Assembly: GCF_047675955.1 (NCBI RefSeq)
Contig: NC_132914.1
Location: 44,540,521 to 44,604,520 of the forward strand
Direction: 5' to 3'
Origin: Chlorocebus sabaeus
Lineage: Eukaryota > Chordata > Mammalia > Primates > Cercopithecidae
DNA length: 64,000 bases
Of the stretch, positions 16,949-31,320 are shown piece after piece (positions within the stretch are counted from its first letter, which is position 1; each line of letters starts with the position of its first letter). Under the pieces are notes generated by a model, which was not told the DNA's origin, ran no database searches, and saw only the letters and a program-made list of their open reading frames with translations. Made by a program: the position numbers and the translations under genes.

Positions 16949-17939
16949 CTTTGTGGTTTTATCTACTTTTGGTCTTTGATGATGGTGACATACTGATGGG
17001 GTTGGTGTGGGTATCCTTTGTGTTTGTTAGTTTTCCTTCTAACAGTCAGGACCCTCAGCTGTAGGTCTGTTGGAGTTTGCTTGAGGTCCACTCCAGACCC
17101 TGTTTGCCTGGGTATCAGCAACAGAGGCTGCAGAAGATAGAATATGCTGAACAGCGAGTGTTGCTATCTGATTCTTGCTCTGGAAGCTTCGTCTCAGGGG
17201 TCTTCCCTGCCATGTGAGGTGTGAGGTGTCGGTCTGCACCTAGTCGGGGGTGACTCCCAATTAGGCTACTTGAGCAAGCAGTCTGTCCATTCTCAGATCT
17301 CAACCTCTGTGCTGGGAGATCCACTGCTCTCTTCAAAGCTGTCAGACAGGGACATTTACCTCTGCTGAGGTTTCTGCTGCTTTTTATTTAGCTATGCCCT
17401 GTCCCCAGAGGTGGAGTCTACAGAGGCAAGTAGGTCTCCTTGAGCTGTGGTGGGCTCCACCCAATTCGAGCTTCCCAGCGGCTTTGTTTACCTACTTAAA
17501 CCTCAGCAATGGCGGCACCCTTCCCCCAGCCTCGCTGCCGCCTTGCAGTTAGACTGCTGTGCTAGCAATGAGGGAGGCTTCATGGGCGTGGGACCCTCCG
17601 GGCCAGGTGTGGGATATAATCTCCTGGTGTGCCATTTGCTAAGACCCTTGGTAAAGTGCAGTATTAGGGTGGGAGTTACCCAATTTTCCAGGTGTTGTGT
17701 GTCTCAATTTCCTTTGGCTAGGAAAAGGAATTCCCTTCCCCCTTGTGCTTCCCGGGTGAGGCGATGCCTCACCCTGCTTCAGGTCTTGCTGGTTGGACTG
17801 CACCTATGGACCAGCACCAACTGTCCGACATGCCCCAGTGAGATGAACCTGGTACCTCAGTTGATGCAAAAATCACCCATCTGTGTCACTCACGCTGGGA
17901 GCTGGAGGCTGGAGCTGTTCCTATTCGGGCATCTTCTGC
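16949..17939 (-). promoter_or_regulatory. L1 5' UTR with altered YY1 site
   Basis: About 990 nt of 5' UTR, colinear with 45834-46861. The YY1 motif at its start is changed (CGGGC and CTTC on the plus strand in place of CGGCC and CTTG), so initiation would probably be weakened. Confidence 0.88.
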
Positions 17940-17974
17940 TTTATTCTTACAAGACAAGACTTCCTAGGGTATGA
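17447..17974 (+). other. Antisense open frame across L1 5' UTR (ORF0 region)
   Basis: A 175-codon frame antisense to the L1 5' UTR, homologous to those at 44-484 and 45816-46334. It exits the element 35 nt beyond its 5' end (LELFLFGHLLLYSYK). Confidence 0.4.
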
Positions 17975-20734
17975 CTGTTTAGTTTGTTTGATCTGAAATT
18001 ATGGATTTCAATAATTTGGAGATGAGACCTTAGTATTTCCAAATGTGTGCAAATATTGCTTTTATAATACACTGGATGGGTCTGAGATAGCAAAGCACTG
18101 AGCAGTCACAGGAGGATGGAAAACCCCACACAGCAACTCAAACAAGAACTAGGCAAAGAAACCACGGGCTAATGGAAAACTCAAAAGAAGGGACAACAAA
18201 TGGCCAAAATCCTGGTCTGGTTGACATATCTATGACTCTTCCTGGCAAACCTGAAAAAGGGAGAAAGGGTGTGGTAATGAGAGTCCCTGAAATCTTCTCC
18301 TTTTCCAGAATGATTATTCCACCCCCTAATGAAAGAAACACCCATAAAATTAAAAACTCGAACTTAATTGTGTGTGATTTATTCTCACCAGCAGGCCTGC
18401 ACTTTTCTCTCAACTGTGTACTTTTATTTTTAAAATCAAAGCTTTTTGCCTTTCACATCATTCTGACTCATTCCCAAATTCTTATGAACCACGACAGTGG
18501 CTGAGGCTGGGGTCTTAACGGCATTCAAAGACCCTCCGAGCCCTCTGGCAACAGGCAACAGGACTTCTTAGTTATGTTTACTGGCTTGATTAGAATCATA
18601 TTGCCTTGCACAGTGATAAGCACCTAAACTGATAATAGCTTCAAGAAAACATGAAAGAATTGATTAACAAAAAAAAGATAATTAGGTGTTAAGGATCCCA
18701 AAAATACTCTGCTTTGGTTTAATGTATATTGACTATAAAATATGTTTTGAGGCAAGTTTTACCTGTGTAATCAACAGTATTCCTGTTTGGTGTGACATGA
18801 AAAGACAAGCATTTTAGAAGATTTTTTTGTGTGTATCTTCACGAAACTTCTTTGGAAACAACACATGGGAAGTGAAAAAGAGAAATTTCACAGGTACCCT
18901 TTGCAATCCTTACTTAGGCTACAAACAAAGAGGATCCTGATAATTTAAACATTTGGTTAAATTGTTTCTAATTCCTGTGGTCTGGGAACAAATCCCCAAC
19001 CTAGCTTCAGTTACCCTCCTCCACCCCACTCCATTGATGAAAACAGGGAAGAGAGAAACGGGGTGGGGGAAGAATGTGGAAGGAGAGGGAGATGCAGAAA
19101 AATTTGTTTAATTGGGATTGTAAAAACCAACAGATGACTCAATATCTCCCTGAGGTTTTTACTGTAGATCACAGAAAAGAATGTGGAGAAACTGTTTTCA
19201 TGATTTCCACCTCCTGGTAGGATTTGCCTCAGTGGTAGGCCTACCAACAGTGGCCATGGGTCCTGGACACAGGATACATGTGCTGTCTGGCATACTGGTC
19301 TGTAGTCATTTCCTATCTTTTTTAGGATCTGATGCTATTTTAAGTGTGCCTCTTGACTGTGGGTATCACAGACACGTTTCTCTGATGTTTCTCTGCTGTC
19401 CTATCACAGAAATGGTCTACTTTTTAACCACACATGTTGCAGGCAGTCCATGGGGGTGAGACAGGGATGGTCCTCAAACCCTGGAAATAAGGAAAGTGAG
19501 ATTGCTCTTTGAGAATTAAGCTAAGAAATAAGTCCAACATAATTTGGAGTAAAGACAGATATTTAAAGTCACATTAAGATTGCAAGCAAACTTAAATTGC
19601 GTGTGTCCAAGCCATGCAACAAGAAATGGATTTACCCAGGCTCCCTGGCCAGTATATTCCTATTATAGTGATGGATACATCAGACTGTCAGAGTTGACAT
19701 TTGCTGTACGTTATCTTCACATAACCAACTCTCCTGGTTCCCCAAAGTAAATGTCTCACATAGTTTGCACTGGTCAGACTGACCTAAATGTGAGATAATA
19801 AGTAAACCCTTGTTCCTTTATAGAATGGTTTATTTCAAAGAATTCATGAACCTCAAGATTTTCTATTTAACCCCGAGGCTTTCTTGGCTTATCCAATTCC
19901 ATAGCTGTCACACCATGTTCATCTTCAGAGCCAAGAAATTCAACTACGCAGTGTCCTTGTTCTCAAGAAAGAATGGTGACAGGAACCTTTGTGAATTGTC
20001 TTTATTTCATTAGAATTTGTCACCCCAATTTAACTTTTTACTTGTGACCAGAAAATGTTTTGAATTGTTTAATGTCAAATTTTCAAATATGAAGTCAACA
20101 TAAGGTTCATACCACTTGGTAACTTATGTTAATATTGTCTTAATAAGACAAATAACTTAAAATAGTAGTATGCTTATTTGAAATAAAAGTATATTTTTAA
20201 AATGAAGAGGCCTAAGAGTGCATGTCATCTGAAGCACAGCACCTATGTGGATCACACTCTATGATTTCAAAATTCGGAGATGCTCCTGATCTATCAATCA
20301 TTAACTGTTGACCTTTGAGCAGCTGAGAAGACTGTGTTATATAACAGATGCGCCTGACTACTAAAATGATTAATTTGGGGGTGGTAGATGGGGACATTTT
20401 TAAAAATATTAAATCTACTAAATTCAGATAAAATTACTTTGTAACATTTCAAGGTCTAATATCTCATAGACCAACTAAATATAAGCAAATTCATTTAATA
20501 ATCGGAGAAAAGAAATGCACTGTTACTAAACCAATGAAACACAAGCAGCTCTTTTGCTCATTTCCTGTGTGTCCAGAACTGTGGGAGACACGGGATCTTC
20601 AAGCATTTTACAGAAGAAGGGCTCATGGAACAGAAGGACAACCGGGGCCGGGGTACTGCAGGCAGTAAAGACAGTGGTAACCTGCCCACCATGGCAATTT
20701 ATATTTCTGTGCAGTTCATTCCTTTACAAGTGAG

Positions 20735-20860
20735 GAATGTCCTGAAGAGCAGGACTTATATTCTTTTATGTTTTAAACACCTTCACCTCTGCCCCACCTC
20801 AACTCTTCATTAGCTCTCAGCACCGTGATTGGCATGAATAAATAGAGGAATAAAAGAGAA
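20735..20860 (+). mobile_element. Possible L2 3'-end fragment
   Basis: The order GAGCAGGACTTATATTC, then CTCTCAGCACCGTGATTGGC and GAATAAATAGAGGAA resembles a diverged LINE-2 3' end. Weak match. Confidence 0.35.
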
Positions 20861-21782
20861 AAGGGATGACTGAGAGACTGAAAACTATGACACTTCCACT
20901 TCTTCCTATAGAACAAATACTAGAAATAAGTCCTCAGGGATAAAAGTCTTGTCTTACTTTTTTCCTCCAAAGAGTGGATGACTAATCGGTGATTTTTAAG
21001 TTCTTGGAAGTCACAATTCAATGACTTCTGCATTGCTCAGCTTAGGTTCCTTTTCTCCCCTGTTCCCCCGCCCTTCTCATCTCCTTGTGCCTAAGGAGTG
21101 ACCGGGTTAATTCCTTTGATGGAATGGGCTGATCCATTCAAACAACTGGTTGACATTGCTTATAAAAATAGCCAAACTGGGCTTGTTGGCAAAGGCTAGA
21201 TTTCAAGGAAGATGAGTAGTGGTCTGAGTCAGCAGCTTGTGAAATTCAAGCAGGCAGTCAGAGTGACAAAAAGGAAAAAGAATTCATGGTGACCAAAATG
21301 TCCTCAGATAACACATCACCCCACTGAGGAAAGAAGACAGAAATAAATAAGTAGGTAGGAACATGTGCTAGTCGATTTTTAAAGAAAACAACTTCATCTG
21401 ACATTACATTTGAAAAGATTATGTTGACCTGCACATGCTTAAACATAAAAATAACAATTAATGTAATGACTCTTAAATATGAGAAGTAGCATGGCGATAG
21501 AGCAGTATACATTGTCCTAAAAAAAAATTATTATTCCCAGAATCTGATTTTTTATTAATAAACCTCATAGGTCTTTGGGAAAGTCTGTAGTGGGATCAAT
21601 GCATGGATTCAATTCTAAAGCTAGAAAGAAAGATTTTATTTTCCCTTGAGTTTCTGTCTAGCCAGCAGGTTTTAATTCTTGTGTAATAATGGTTCATTTT
21701 CCTTCATCTATTGAATAACCATTTTGTTTAAAGGCCAGAATATTGTAACTCCAAGAAATAAAAAGAGATCGATTTTGTTGAA

Positions 21783-21808
21783 TACTATTTATTTATTTAT
21801 TTATTTTT
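21783..21808 (+). repeat. (TTTA)n
   Basis: Short ATTT-unit run followed by T. Confidence 0.85.
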
Positions 21809-22732
21809 TGCACATTTTGCACATTTTCTTGAGTATGTGTAAGTGATCAAGTAATCCTACATACTGGTGGCTGCCTTGTGAATATCTCTGTCAAAAAGTG
21901 TGGGAGGCAAAAGGACAAAAATTAAAACAAGACTTGAAAAAGTGGCCAGTATATAAGTGGTGTATTCATTACCAAGAGTGGCCAAAATATGTTTGCCTAT
22001 TTATACCAAAGGCTTTTCAGATTTACCGATTAGCTTCAATAATTAATTGATTGAGGGGTGATGTTAATGCTTTTTAAAAAGCACTTTTTAATATTTGTAG
22101 TCATTAAATACTTGTAGTCAATACCTGTAGAGTATGTCTGCAAGGAGATTTATTTCATCTGGGCAGGAAGAAGTAGGAGTGCGGAGAACTTGCCTCAATT
22201 TCTTTACTATCAGGAATGGATAACCAGTTTACCAAGAACGTCACTGCCTCAAGGCACCCGTTCTCCTAAGCAGCACATGTCTCATAGAATATTTCAAGGT
22301 TCACGGCGCAGTTTCATCTACCTTAGCAGCAATCTGTGAGGTTTCATGGAGGAGGAAAGGAAAGCACCCAGATCTCAAGTGCCTCTCCCAGGAGATCATG
22401 GAGTCAGCCAGAGGTTGACACTGCATTTAAGTCCAAGTCTCCTTCAGACCCCAAGCCCTCTCCACCGTACCTCTTGGCTGATCCCAAGCAGATAGCTCTC
22501 ATTTCTCAACAAACAGAAATAAGGCAATGTGCAATCTTGGAATACAAATGAAGTATTTCTCCTAAGGCTTACAGACATCTATTATAGGCAACTTATTGAG
22601 TAAACCTTTTAAGATCAAAAAAAGATTCTTAAAATTGCTAGTCATTATTCACAAACACACAACAAAGCCTTTCAGTTTTATAAATTTACATGGAGAAATA
22701 AAATTCATCCCAGATTAACTTTAAAATTATTC

Positions 22733-22758
22733 ATATATATATATATATATATATATAT
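22733..22758 (+). repeat. (AT)n microsatellite
   Basis: About thirteen AT units. Confidence 0.93.
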
Positions 22759-23040
22759 GAAAACATCCTCAAGACTGGTTTTTGAAAAAGAAGGACACAA
22801 ATATATGTCAAATAAAATAAAATTTGAAAAGACAAGAGTAAGGAAAAAGGTCGTTAGATCCTTTGAAATTAACTGGAGAAATGATGGCAGGTATATGGGG
22901 AACCAGAAGGACACAATGATATCGAATTTCTCTTTATGGATCACAGGCTCTTACTAGTGTAGTCTTATAAATAATTGAAAATATTTTTGTTTTCTTCAAA
23001 GAAGAAGAAAGCAAAGTAGTATCAGGTTCTTACCTAGAGG

Positions 23041-23075
23041 GGACACACACATATACACGCACACACACAACACAC
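23041..23075 (+). repeat. Imperfect (CA)n
   Basis: Interrupted CA tract containing ATA and GC variants. Confidence 0.85.
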
Positions 23076-23137
23076 TCCTACTCATAGATCCAACTGAGAA
23101 TTTGGGAAACAGAGCACCCCATTAGGTAATTGTCTTT

Positions 23138-25045
<1,908 letters not shown>

Positions 25046-25307
25046 TTTTTTTTTTTTTTTTTTTTTTTTGGAAGGTTCTCACTCTGTCACCCATGCTGAA
25101 GTGCAGTGGCATGACCATAGCTCACTGTGGCCTTGAACTCCTGGGCTCAAGCGATCCTCCTACCTGAGCCTCCCGAGTAGGTAGGATTAGAGGTGCACAC
25201 CACCATCCCTGGCTAATTTTTTTGGTTTGTTTGTAGAAACGGGGGTCTCACTTGGTTGCCCACGCTGGTCTCAAGCTTCTTGCTTCAAGCGATCCTCCCA
25301 CTTCAGC
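25046..25307 (-). mobile_element. AluJ-like element D, 5'-truncated
   Basis: A 24-nt T-run, then antisense Alu right and left arms with many substitutions. Homology ends abruptly at CTTCAGC, so the first ~40 nt of the Alu 5' end are missing. Confidence 0.92.
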
Positions 25308-27797
25308 ATGTGGAAAGGAAATATCTGAAATATGCTGGAGTGTAGTACCTGCATAGGTCATACTGGGTCAAAGATTACAAACAATTCCTCTTAAGGGCAC
25401 TAAGAGGAATTGGTGCCTTTGAGGTCAACGTGCATTCCAAGTTCTAGAAATAGAGTTTCAACAAGTTCTGCCAGATGCCTTATCCCGGCAGCTTGCCTCT
25501 TATTATTCCCCTTGACTGCCAAAGAGCAACTCCCTCATTGCCATGCACAGGTCAGTGGCTGGTGCAATCAACAAATCAATCAAATAGGCAACAATTGACT
25601 TTAAGAACTGGCTCCATAGTGAAGGCTTCTCTGGGGATTGCATTCAGCCAGACCTCCCAAGGGCACATTGAGAAGGATTTGTACTAGGACACATTATTGT
25701 TCTCAGCTCCCAGTCATTTCTTTGTGAAAATTACATGGATTATTTTTGACAAGGAAATGTAAATTTGAGGTATTCTGTGGGAACTTTCATCTCTGCACTC
25801 CTCAAGGCTGAAATGATTAAGATCCATATGTAACAAACTTTTTCCACAATGTGAAGCAATGGAGTCAAGGATGGTGACATCTAGCCCTGTGCCACCACTT
25901 CCCCACTTGAATCCACGGTGGCTGCTATTTATCTATCATGAAGTTACCGCCAAGCCAGGACCACACTTTCTCAGTCCAACATTCCAGGAATTCTCTTGGC
26001 ATTAGGATGTGACATGAAACTTCTTTGCCCTGATTAGGGAGCTCTGGTTCAGAGCTGCCCCAGAAGAATTATCCAAAGAAAGTTGTTTTTAGGGCAGGAT
26101 TCCTCAGCTGACCCCTGGCTTGCCCTGGAGAGCAAACCAAGCCTTGAAGTGGTTCAGAAACTAACCAGCCTTCAGGAAATTGTCAGGACAAGCAATGACG
26201 ACTGTCCTGGCCCCTATCCTAGTTTGTATTAATCATGAACCTGGATTTATTTCCAGAAAAGAAAAATGCCAACCTTACCTCTATTCAGATTTCCCTGTCA
26301 CATTTTAGACTGTTCTATAATATTATAAGACTGTAATTTTTGTTTTAGTGGAAAAGATAACTTTGTGATGAGTACTATTCTTCAGTAATTCAGTGAAAAT
26401 TACTTTAGGAAGTTTCCTGTTCTCTAAAACTAATCAGATTCATGGAAGCAGAAGTGATAGAAGAAGAAATCACATTTATAAAGTGGTTCAGTGGAGGTAA
26501 CAGCATTCATTCAACACATACTTCTTAAGCGCCAGGCATTGTTCTAGCTGCAGGTCAACAGAGAAGAATAACACATGAGTCCTGCTTTTTCTGAGGGTGA
26601 CATAACCGCTAGCTACACCTGTGTAACTTCTGTGCAGTATGGATGATAGCACAATCTTACCTAAACCAGATGATAACGAGGCCACAATGAAGGAAGTGCC
26701 TGACTCCAGAGTTCAGAGGAGTTCCTTAGTGGAGACAAAGCTGTTTAACATACATTATCGTCTTGTGTTACCCATTCTCAAACAACTCGGATACCCAACC
26801 TGTGCATAAAAAAAAAAAAAAACTGAAGGCTTTTAAAGTTTGGGTTCTATAAAAGCTAATAGCTGAAGAGTATGGAGGAAAGTTAGGTGGAGTGTACTTC
26901 CACATGGCACTCGTTGTGATTCTGGTTTAATGTCACACTGAACCCTCTTGAAAACCTCCAGACTGAGTTTGTTTTTCAGTTTTGGTTTGTTCTTTTAGCA
27001 TTCGCTGTATTCTCCCTCAAGTATCATGTACTCAGATCATGATATGGCCTGGTCCAAATGTGAGGGTGCCACTGGTTTTTTTTAAATGATTGAAGCGTTA
27101 CTAGGAGCCTCTGGAGAATAAGTCAGAGAGCTGTCTTTGTTGGCCTTTACGCTTGGAGTGGCTTGGCTTCTCATGACTGCAAGCTAATGACACTATTCAG
27201 GATAAGCTTTGGCAGCCAAATCTGGAATGCTTCAGGATCCATTGAGATGATTTTCGCAGAGCTCCCACTAGTGCAGCCAGAGGGAGGATCTTGATTTAGT
27301 AGTTTCTACCTCAGGTAAGGACGCGAGACCCTGTTCAAGCGTCCAATGTGGCAACGCAGTCAGTTTATGTGTGAAGTGAGTGCTGGCAGGTGCTCAGCCA
27401 TGAAGTCCAGCTACTGAGGGAGGGATTCCACTGCTATGCAGCCCAGCTGCCCCCACAGCCAAGGACAGCCAGCAGGTTAAAACATTTTGAGGCTTTTTAC
27501 AATGGCAGATTTTTGAATCACTTCTTTTTTTCTCTCTTAAAACAAAGAATCAAGTTGAGGGGCTTTTTGCTCATTGCCACAGCCTTGAGAAACTCCTGTT
27601 GCCTGATTATTATTTTTATTTTGGGGTTTCTCTTTGCTCAGAATTATCTAGTCCTGCAGGTGGATTTGATGATCTTTACTCAGGGTTGAAAGGAGACTAG
27701 TATTTGTGCCTTATCATTTGTTATAGCCCACCTAATATGGGAGCCACTCAGTAGCCACTCAATATCCTGGAAGAAAAAAAAAAAAAAAAAAAGCCTT
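25308..27797. other. Unrecognised DNA with an ancient repeat trace
   Basis: No coding feature. At 26500-26610 the sequence (CATTCATTCAACACATACTT, GCCAGGCATTGTTCTAG) matches the head of an ancient mammalian dispersed repeat that also appears at 28188-28340 and 61690-63700. A-runs lie at 26807-26822 and 27772-27791. Confidence 0.5.
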
Positions 27798-27925
27798 GTA
27801 ATTAGAGTCTGAAGACCTGGATCTAAGCCCTAAGCTCTACCGAGTATTAGTTGTGTGCCTTAAGGTAAGTGATCAAACCTCTCTGAAACTCAGTTTCCTC
27901 ATATGTCGAAATGGTCCTTGGCTAT
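27798..27925 (+). mobile_element. MIR (ancient tRNA-derived SINE)
   Basis: Core features in order: AGTCTGAAGACCTGGATC, TTGTGTGCCTTAAGGTAAGT, CTCTCTGAAACTCAGTTTCC and TCATATGTCGAAATGG. This order is diagnostic of MIR despite heavy divergence. Confidence 0.82.
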
Positions 27926-28419
27926 ATGAACAGATAGATTGCCCCAAACCAGCAGCAGTTTTAAGAGAGATATTTTTGCTATCTGGCTAATAATAAACAG
28001 AACATGAGCAGCTGCTTTAAGCCCTCATTTTCATTTTTGGAAGAGAAGTGGTCCAAACTTTAATTGCTTTTCCAACAGGTATAATACAACAGCTATCTCC
28101 CTTAATTATTTAAGAAAATATTTTGCAACTAAAAATTATGTGATATGACATGATAAATCTCATAGGAGCATCCTTGATTTATTTGGTCACTGTGCCAGAC
28201 ATTAACTAGATGCTGAGGACACTGGCACTGTCTTCAAAGACTTTATATCCTTGAGAGGGAGAGAGGCAACTACATATAAAACTGCAATTAAGTATAATAA
28301 AACTGTGATAGACTCTTCCATAGGGTGCCTAGAGGCAAACAGATAATACATAGCTCCTGTTGAATGTTCACGATCCCACCTCAGAAGTAGCCTTGCAAAA
28401 AATTGAACTTGAATTTCAC
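27926..28419. other. Unrecognised DNA, ancient repeat trace at 28188-28340
   Basis: The stretch from GTGCCAGACATTAACTAGAT to the end near 28340 resembles the same ancient repeat as 26500-26610. Otherwise nothing is seen. Confidence 0.45.
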
Positions 28420-28613
28420 AAGCCAGGAGTAGTGGCTCATGCCTATAATCCCAGCTACTCAGGAGGCTGGTCTCTTGAGGCCAGAAGTTCAAGACCACCT
28501 TGGGCAACAGAGCAGGACTTCCTCTCCCTGTCCACTCTCCAAAATAATTTAAAAAGTCAGCTAGGCATTAATCCACTCCAGCCTGGAGTGAAATACTGCC
28601 TCTAAAGAAAAAA
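28420..28613 (+). mobile_element. Alu monomer-like fragment E (FLAM/FRAM or deleted AluJ)
   Basis: Only about 190 nt. It begins as an Alu left arm (AGTAGTGGCTCATGCCTATA) and ends with ACTCCAGCCTGGAGTGAAAT and an A-run. The internal A-rich linker and half of the body are missing. It is either a free monomer of early Alu history or an internally deleted AluJ. Confidence 0.75.
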
Positions 28614-28860
28614 AAAAGTAAGAACAAGTAACTGGGGCCACACAAATTTGAATGAAGAGGAAAACAGCTGTGAGATTTAAATGTAAAAATAAGCCACAAT
28701 CACACAGCTATGTAGTGAAGGAGTATTTTAATAATCTTTGGATAACTGTTGAGTATCCTTCTTTGACACTACAACAAAATTTAAGTGATTTTCTTAAAGA
28801 TTAGTTCTAATGTGGGATATTAAACCATACGAATGAATATTTTACACACTTTAAAATGCG

Positions 28861-29568
28861 TTGGCTATCTTTAGTTTCTAAAATTTGTGTACTCTTATGG
28901 ATACTTTTTAAAATTTGTATACATTTATGGGTACAAGTATAATTTTGTTATATATTGCATAGTGATGAAGTCAAGGCATCTAGTGTACCCATCACTGAAG
29001 TAATGTACATGGTAGCCAGTAAGTAATTTCTCATCATCCACCTCCCTCGCACACCCTTCACCCTTCAGACCCTCCACTGTCTGACATTCCACTCTCTACT
29101 TCCAAGTGTACACATTATTTAGCTCCCTCTTGTAAGTCAGAATATGTGGTACTTGTCTTTTGGTGTCTGAGTTGCTTCACTTAAGAAAATGGCCTCTGGT
29201 TCCATCCACATTGCTGCAAAAGACATGATTTCATTCTTTTTATGACTGCATAGCATATGATTGTGTTTATATACCACATTTTCTTTATCCAATAGTCTAT
29301 TGGTGGACACTTAAGTTGATTCTATATCTTTGCTATTGTGAATAGTACCACAATAAATATACAAGTGCAGGTGCCTTTTTTAATATATGATTTATTTTCC
29401 AATAGGTAGGTACCCAGCAGTAGTATTGCTGGATAGTATGGTTGTTCTATTTTTAGTTCCTTAAGAAATCTTCATACCATTTTCCATTGAGGTTGTACTA
29501 ATTTACATTTCATCAACAGTGTATAAATGTTCCTTTTTATCTGCATCCTTGCATTGGACTATCTTTAG
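28861..29568 (-). mobile_element. 5'-truncated L1 (L1MA/L1PB age) with target duplications
   Basis: The minus strand carries the ORF2 C-terminal end and 3' UTR of an older L1 (body 28875-29553). Flanks share TTGG(A)CTATCTTTAG (28861-28874 and 29554-29568, one indel). Recognisable translated pieces follow the usual pattern of the LINE C-terminus but are full of stops. Confidence 0.85.
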
Positions 29569-30030
29569 AATAAAAACATGAAAGTAGTAAAAAAAAAACA
29601 AATAAATACTTTGATAAATTTAGGGAAGAACATTCCAAACACGACAATTAAAATAGAATGCTTTTAAATATGAGGAAACACTTTAAACAAGAGACAAATA
29701 AAATATCAGAAAAAAAATTGCAACATATATGGCAAAACAGTTGACATTCTCTGTACATAATAAACCATTACAAATTAATGCAGAAGAAAATACACATTCA
29801 AATAGAAACACAGAAAAAGGATATGACTGGGCAACTGACCAAAGAAGGAATTAAAATGGCAAATAAACATTGAGAATTTTTCAAATTGAATAATATTCTA
29901 TAAATACAAGTTGAAACTATGAGCTGCCACTTTTTACTCAGAATAAACAACAGATGAAAAGGAATGACAATAGGGTGATGGTGTGGATGTGGAAAAGTAA
30001 GAACTGTCATATACTTTTTTGGGGACTATA

Positions 30031-30468
30031 TTAGTTTCCTATTGCCACTGTGACAATTTACCAACAACTTTATGACTTAAAGCAACACAAATGTATTCTC
30101 TTACAGTTCCGAAGTCAGAAGTCTAAAATGGATGGCTCAGGCTGTGTTTCTTCTGGAGGCTCCAGAGGGGAACCCATTTCCTCACCTTTTCCAGCATTTA
30201 GAGTCTGCCCTGATTCTTGGCTCCCAACCTCTCTTTATCACTCCAACCTGTTTCCCTCTGACTCTGACCATCCTGCCTCCCTTTTACAAGAACCGTTGTG
30301 ACTACACTGGGCCCACCCAGATAGTATGGGATAATCTCCCCATCTCAAATCCCTAACGTAATCATATCTTCGAAGTTCCTTTTATAATGTAAAGTGGCAT
30401 ATTCACAGGTTCTGGGGATTCGGATGTGGACATCTTTGGAGAAGGGGGTTTATTATTCAGCCTGCCAT
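30031..30468 (+). mobile_element. Medium-reiterated repeat, copy R2, inside L1M
   Basis: Same family as 10697-11155: TTAGTTTCCTATTGCCACTG start, TCTGGAGGCTCCAGAGGGG, GGGCCCACCCAGATAGTATG, TCACAGGTTCTGGGGATTC, and GATGTGGACATCTTTGG near the end. Both ends abut L1M sequence. Confidence 0.75.
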
Positions 30469-30670
30469 GGGAGTAAATTGGTATAAATTTTCTGGAGGAA
30501 AATTTGACAATATGTATCAACATCCTTATAAGGTGCATATCTTTGATCCGCTTATTCAACTTCAAGGAATTTATTCTATCAGGAAAACAACTGCACAAAG
30601 AATAGGACTTGTGTGCAGCATTGTTTTAATAGAAAAAACTTGGAAGTGTTCTAAAAAAAAGAAAAATAAA

Positions 30671-30959
30671 TTTTTTGAGCTAAGGTCTTGCTCTGTCACC
30701 CATGCTGGAGTGCAGTTACATGATCATGGCTCGCTGCAGCTTTGACCTCCTGAGTTCAAGCAATTCTCCTTGCCTCAGCCTCCCGAGTAGCTGAAACTGC
30801 AGGTGAGCACCATCATGTCCAGCTAATTTTTTAATTTTTTGTAGAGACGGGGTCTCACTATGTTACCTAGGCTGGTCTCAAACTCCTGGACTCAAGTAAT
30901 CTGCCTACCTTGGCCTCCCAAAGTGCTGGGATTACAAGTGTGAGCCACTGTACCCAGCC
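30671..30959 (-). mobile_element. AluJ-like element F inside L1M
   Basis: Full-length antisense Alu with many substitutions, ending TGTACCCAGCC. It splits the L1M between GGAAGTGTTCT and GCAAACTTTTGG. Confidence 0.93.
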
Positions 30960-31129
30960 CAAAGCAAACTTTTGGTTAAATATATTATACCTCATTAAAA
31001 TAATAGAATACCATACAGTCATTACTAATGATTTTCCACATTTGTTGATATGGAAACTCTCCATTGTTAAATGAAAGTTCCAGGTAACAAAAGAGTTTAT
31101 GTAGTATGATTCCATTCTGATAAATATCA

Positions 31130-31215
31130 GAATTTAAATCTAAATATAGATTAATTTAAATCTAATTGATTAATTAATTTAAATCTAAATATCAGAATTC
31201 AAATCTAAATGTAGA
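31130..31215 (+). repeat. Local AAATCTAAAT-rich tandem duplication
   Basis: The phrases TTTAAATCTAAAT, TAGATTA and ATATCAGAATT recur several times in 86 nt in the L1M tail. Confidence 0.75.
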
Positions 31216-31320
31216 TTATGTATAGATTTGTGCCAATATGTTTGCATAATAAATAAGCAAGGATATGCACAAAACTTCCAGTGCAAAATATTGTTGAGTG
31301 GAAGAATTTGTGACTTTTTC

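Larger units (their letters stand above)
17940..23137. other. Unrecognised intergenic DNA with simple repeats
   Basis: Five kilobases without a recognisable gene. ORFs such as 18172-18504 and its opposite-strand partner 18138-18413 are uncharacterised and show no domain. Simple repeats lie at 21783-21808, 22733-22758 and 23041-23075, and a weak L2-like stretch at 20735-20860. Confidence 0.55.
29640..31320 (+). mobile_element. Ancient L1M (L1ME-like) ORF2 3' region, split by two insertions
   Basis: Three colinear pieces of one old LINE: 29640-30030 (TTGAAACTATGAGCTGCCAC), 30469-30655 (GGAGTAAATTGGTATAAATT, TTCTGGAGGAAAATTTG, CAAGGAATTTATTC) and 30960-31320 (GGTTAAATATATTATACC, GATATGGAAACTCTCC). 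The gaps hold repeat R2 and an antisense Alu. The frame is totally degraded. Its left limit is uncertain. Confidence 0.7.

Noticed and set aside
18138..18504. Overlapping opposite-strand frames of 91 and 110 codons in unique DNA
   Set aside because: No domain, signal or splice evidence; paired opposite frames of this size are expected by chance in 64 kb.
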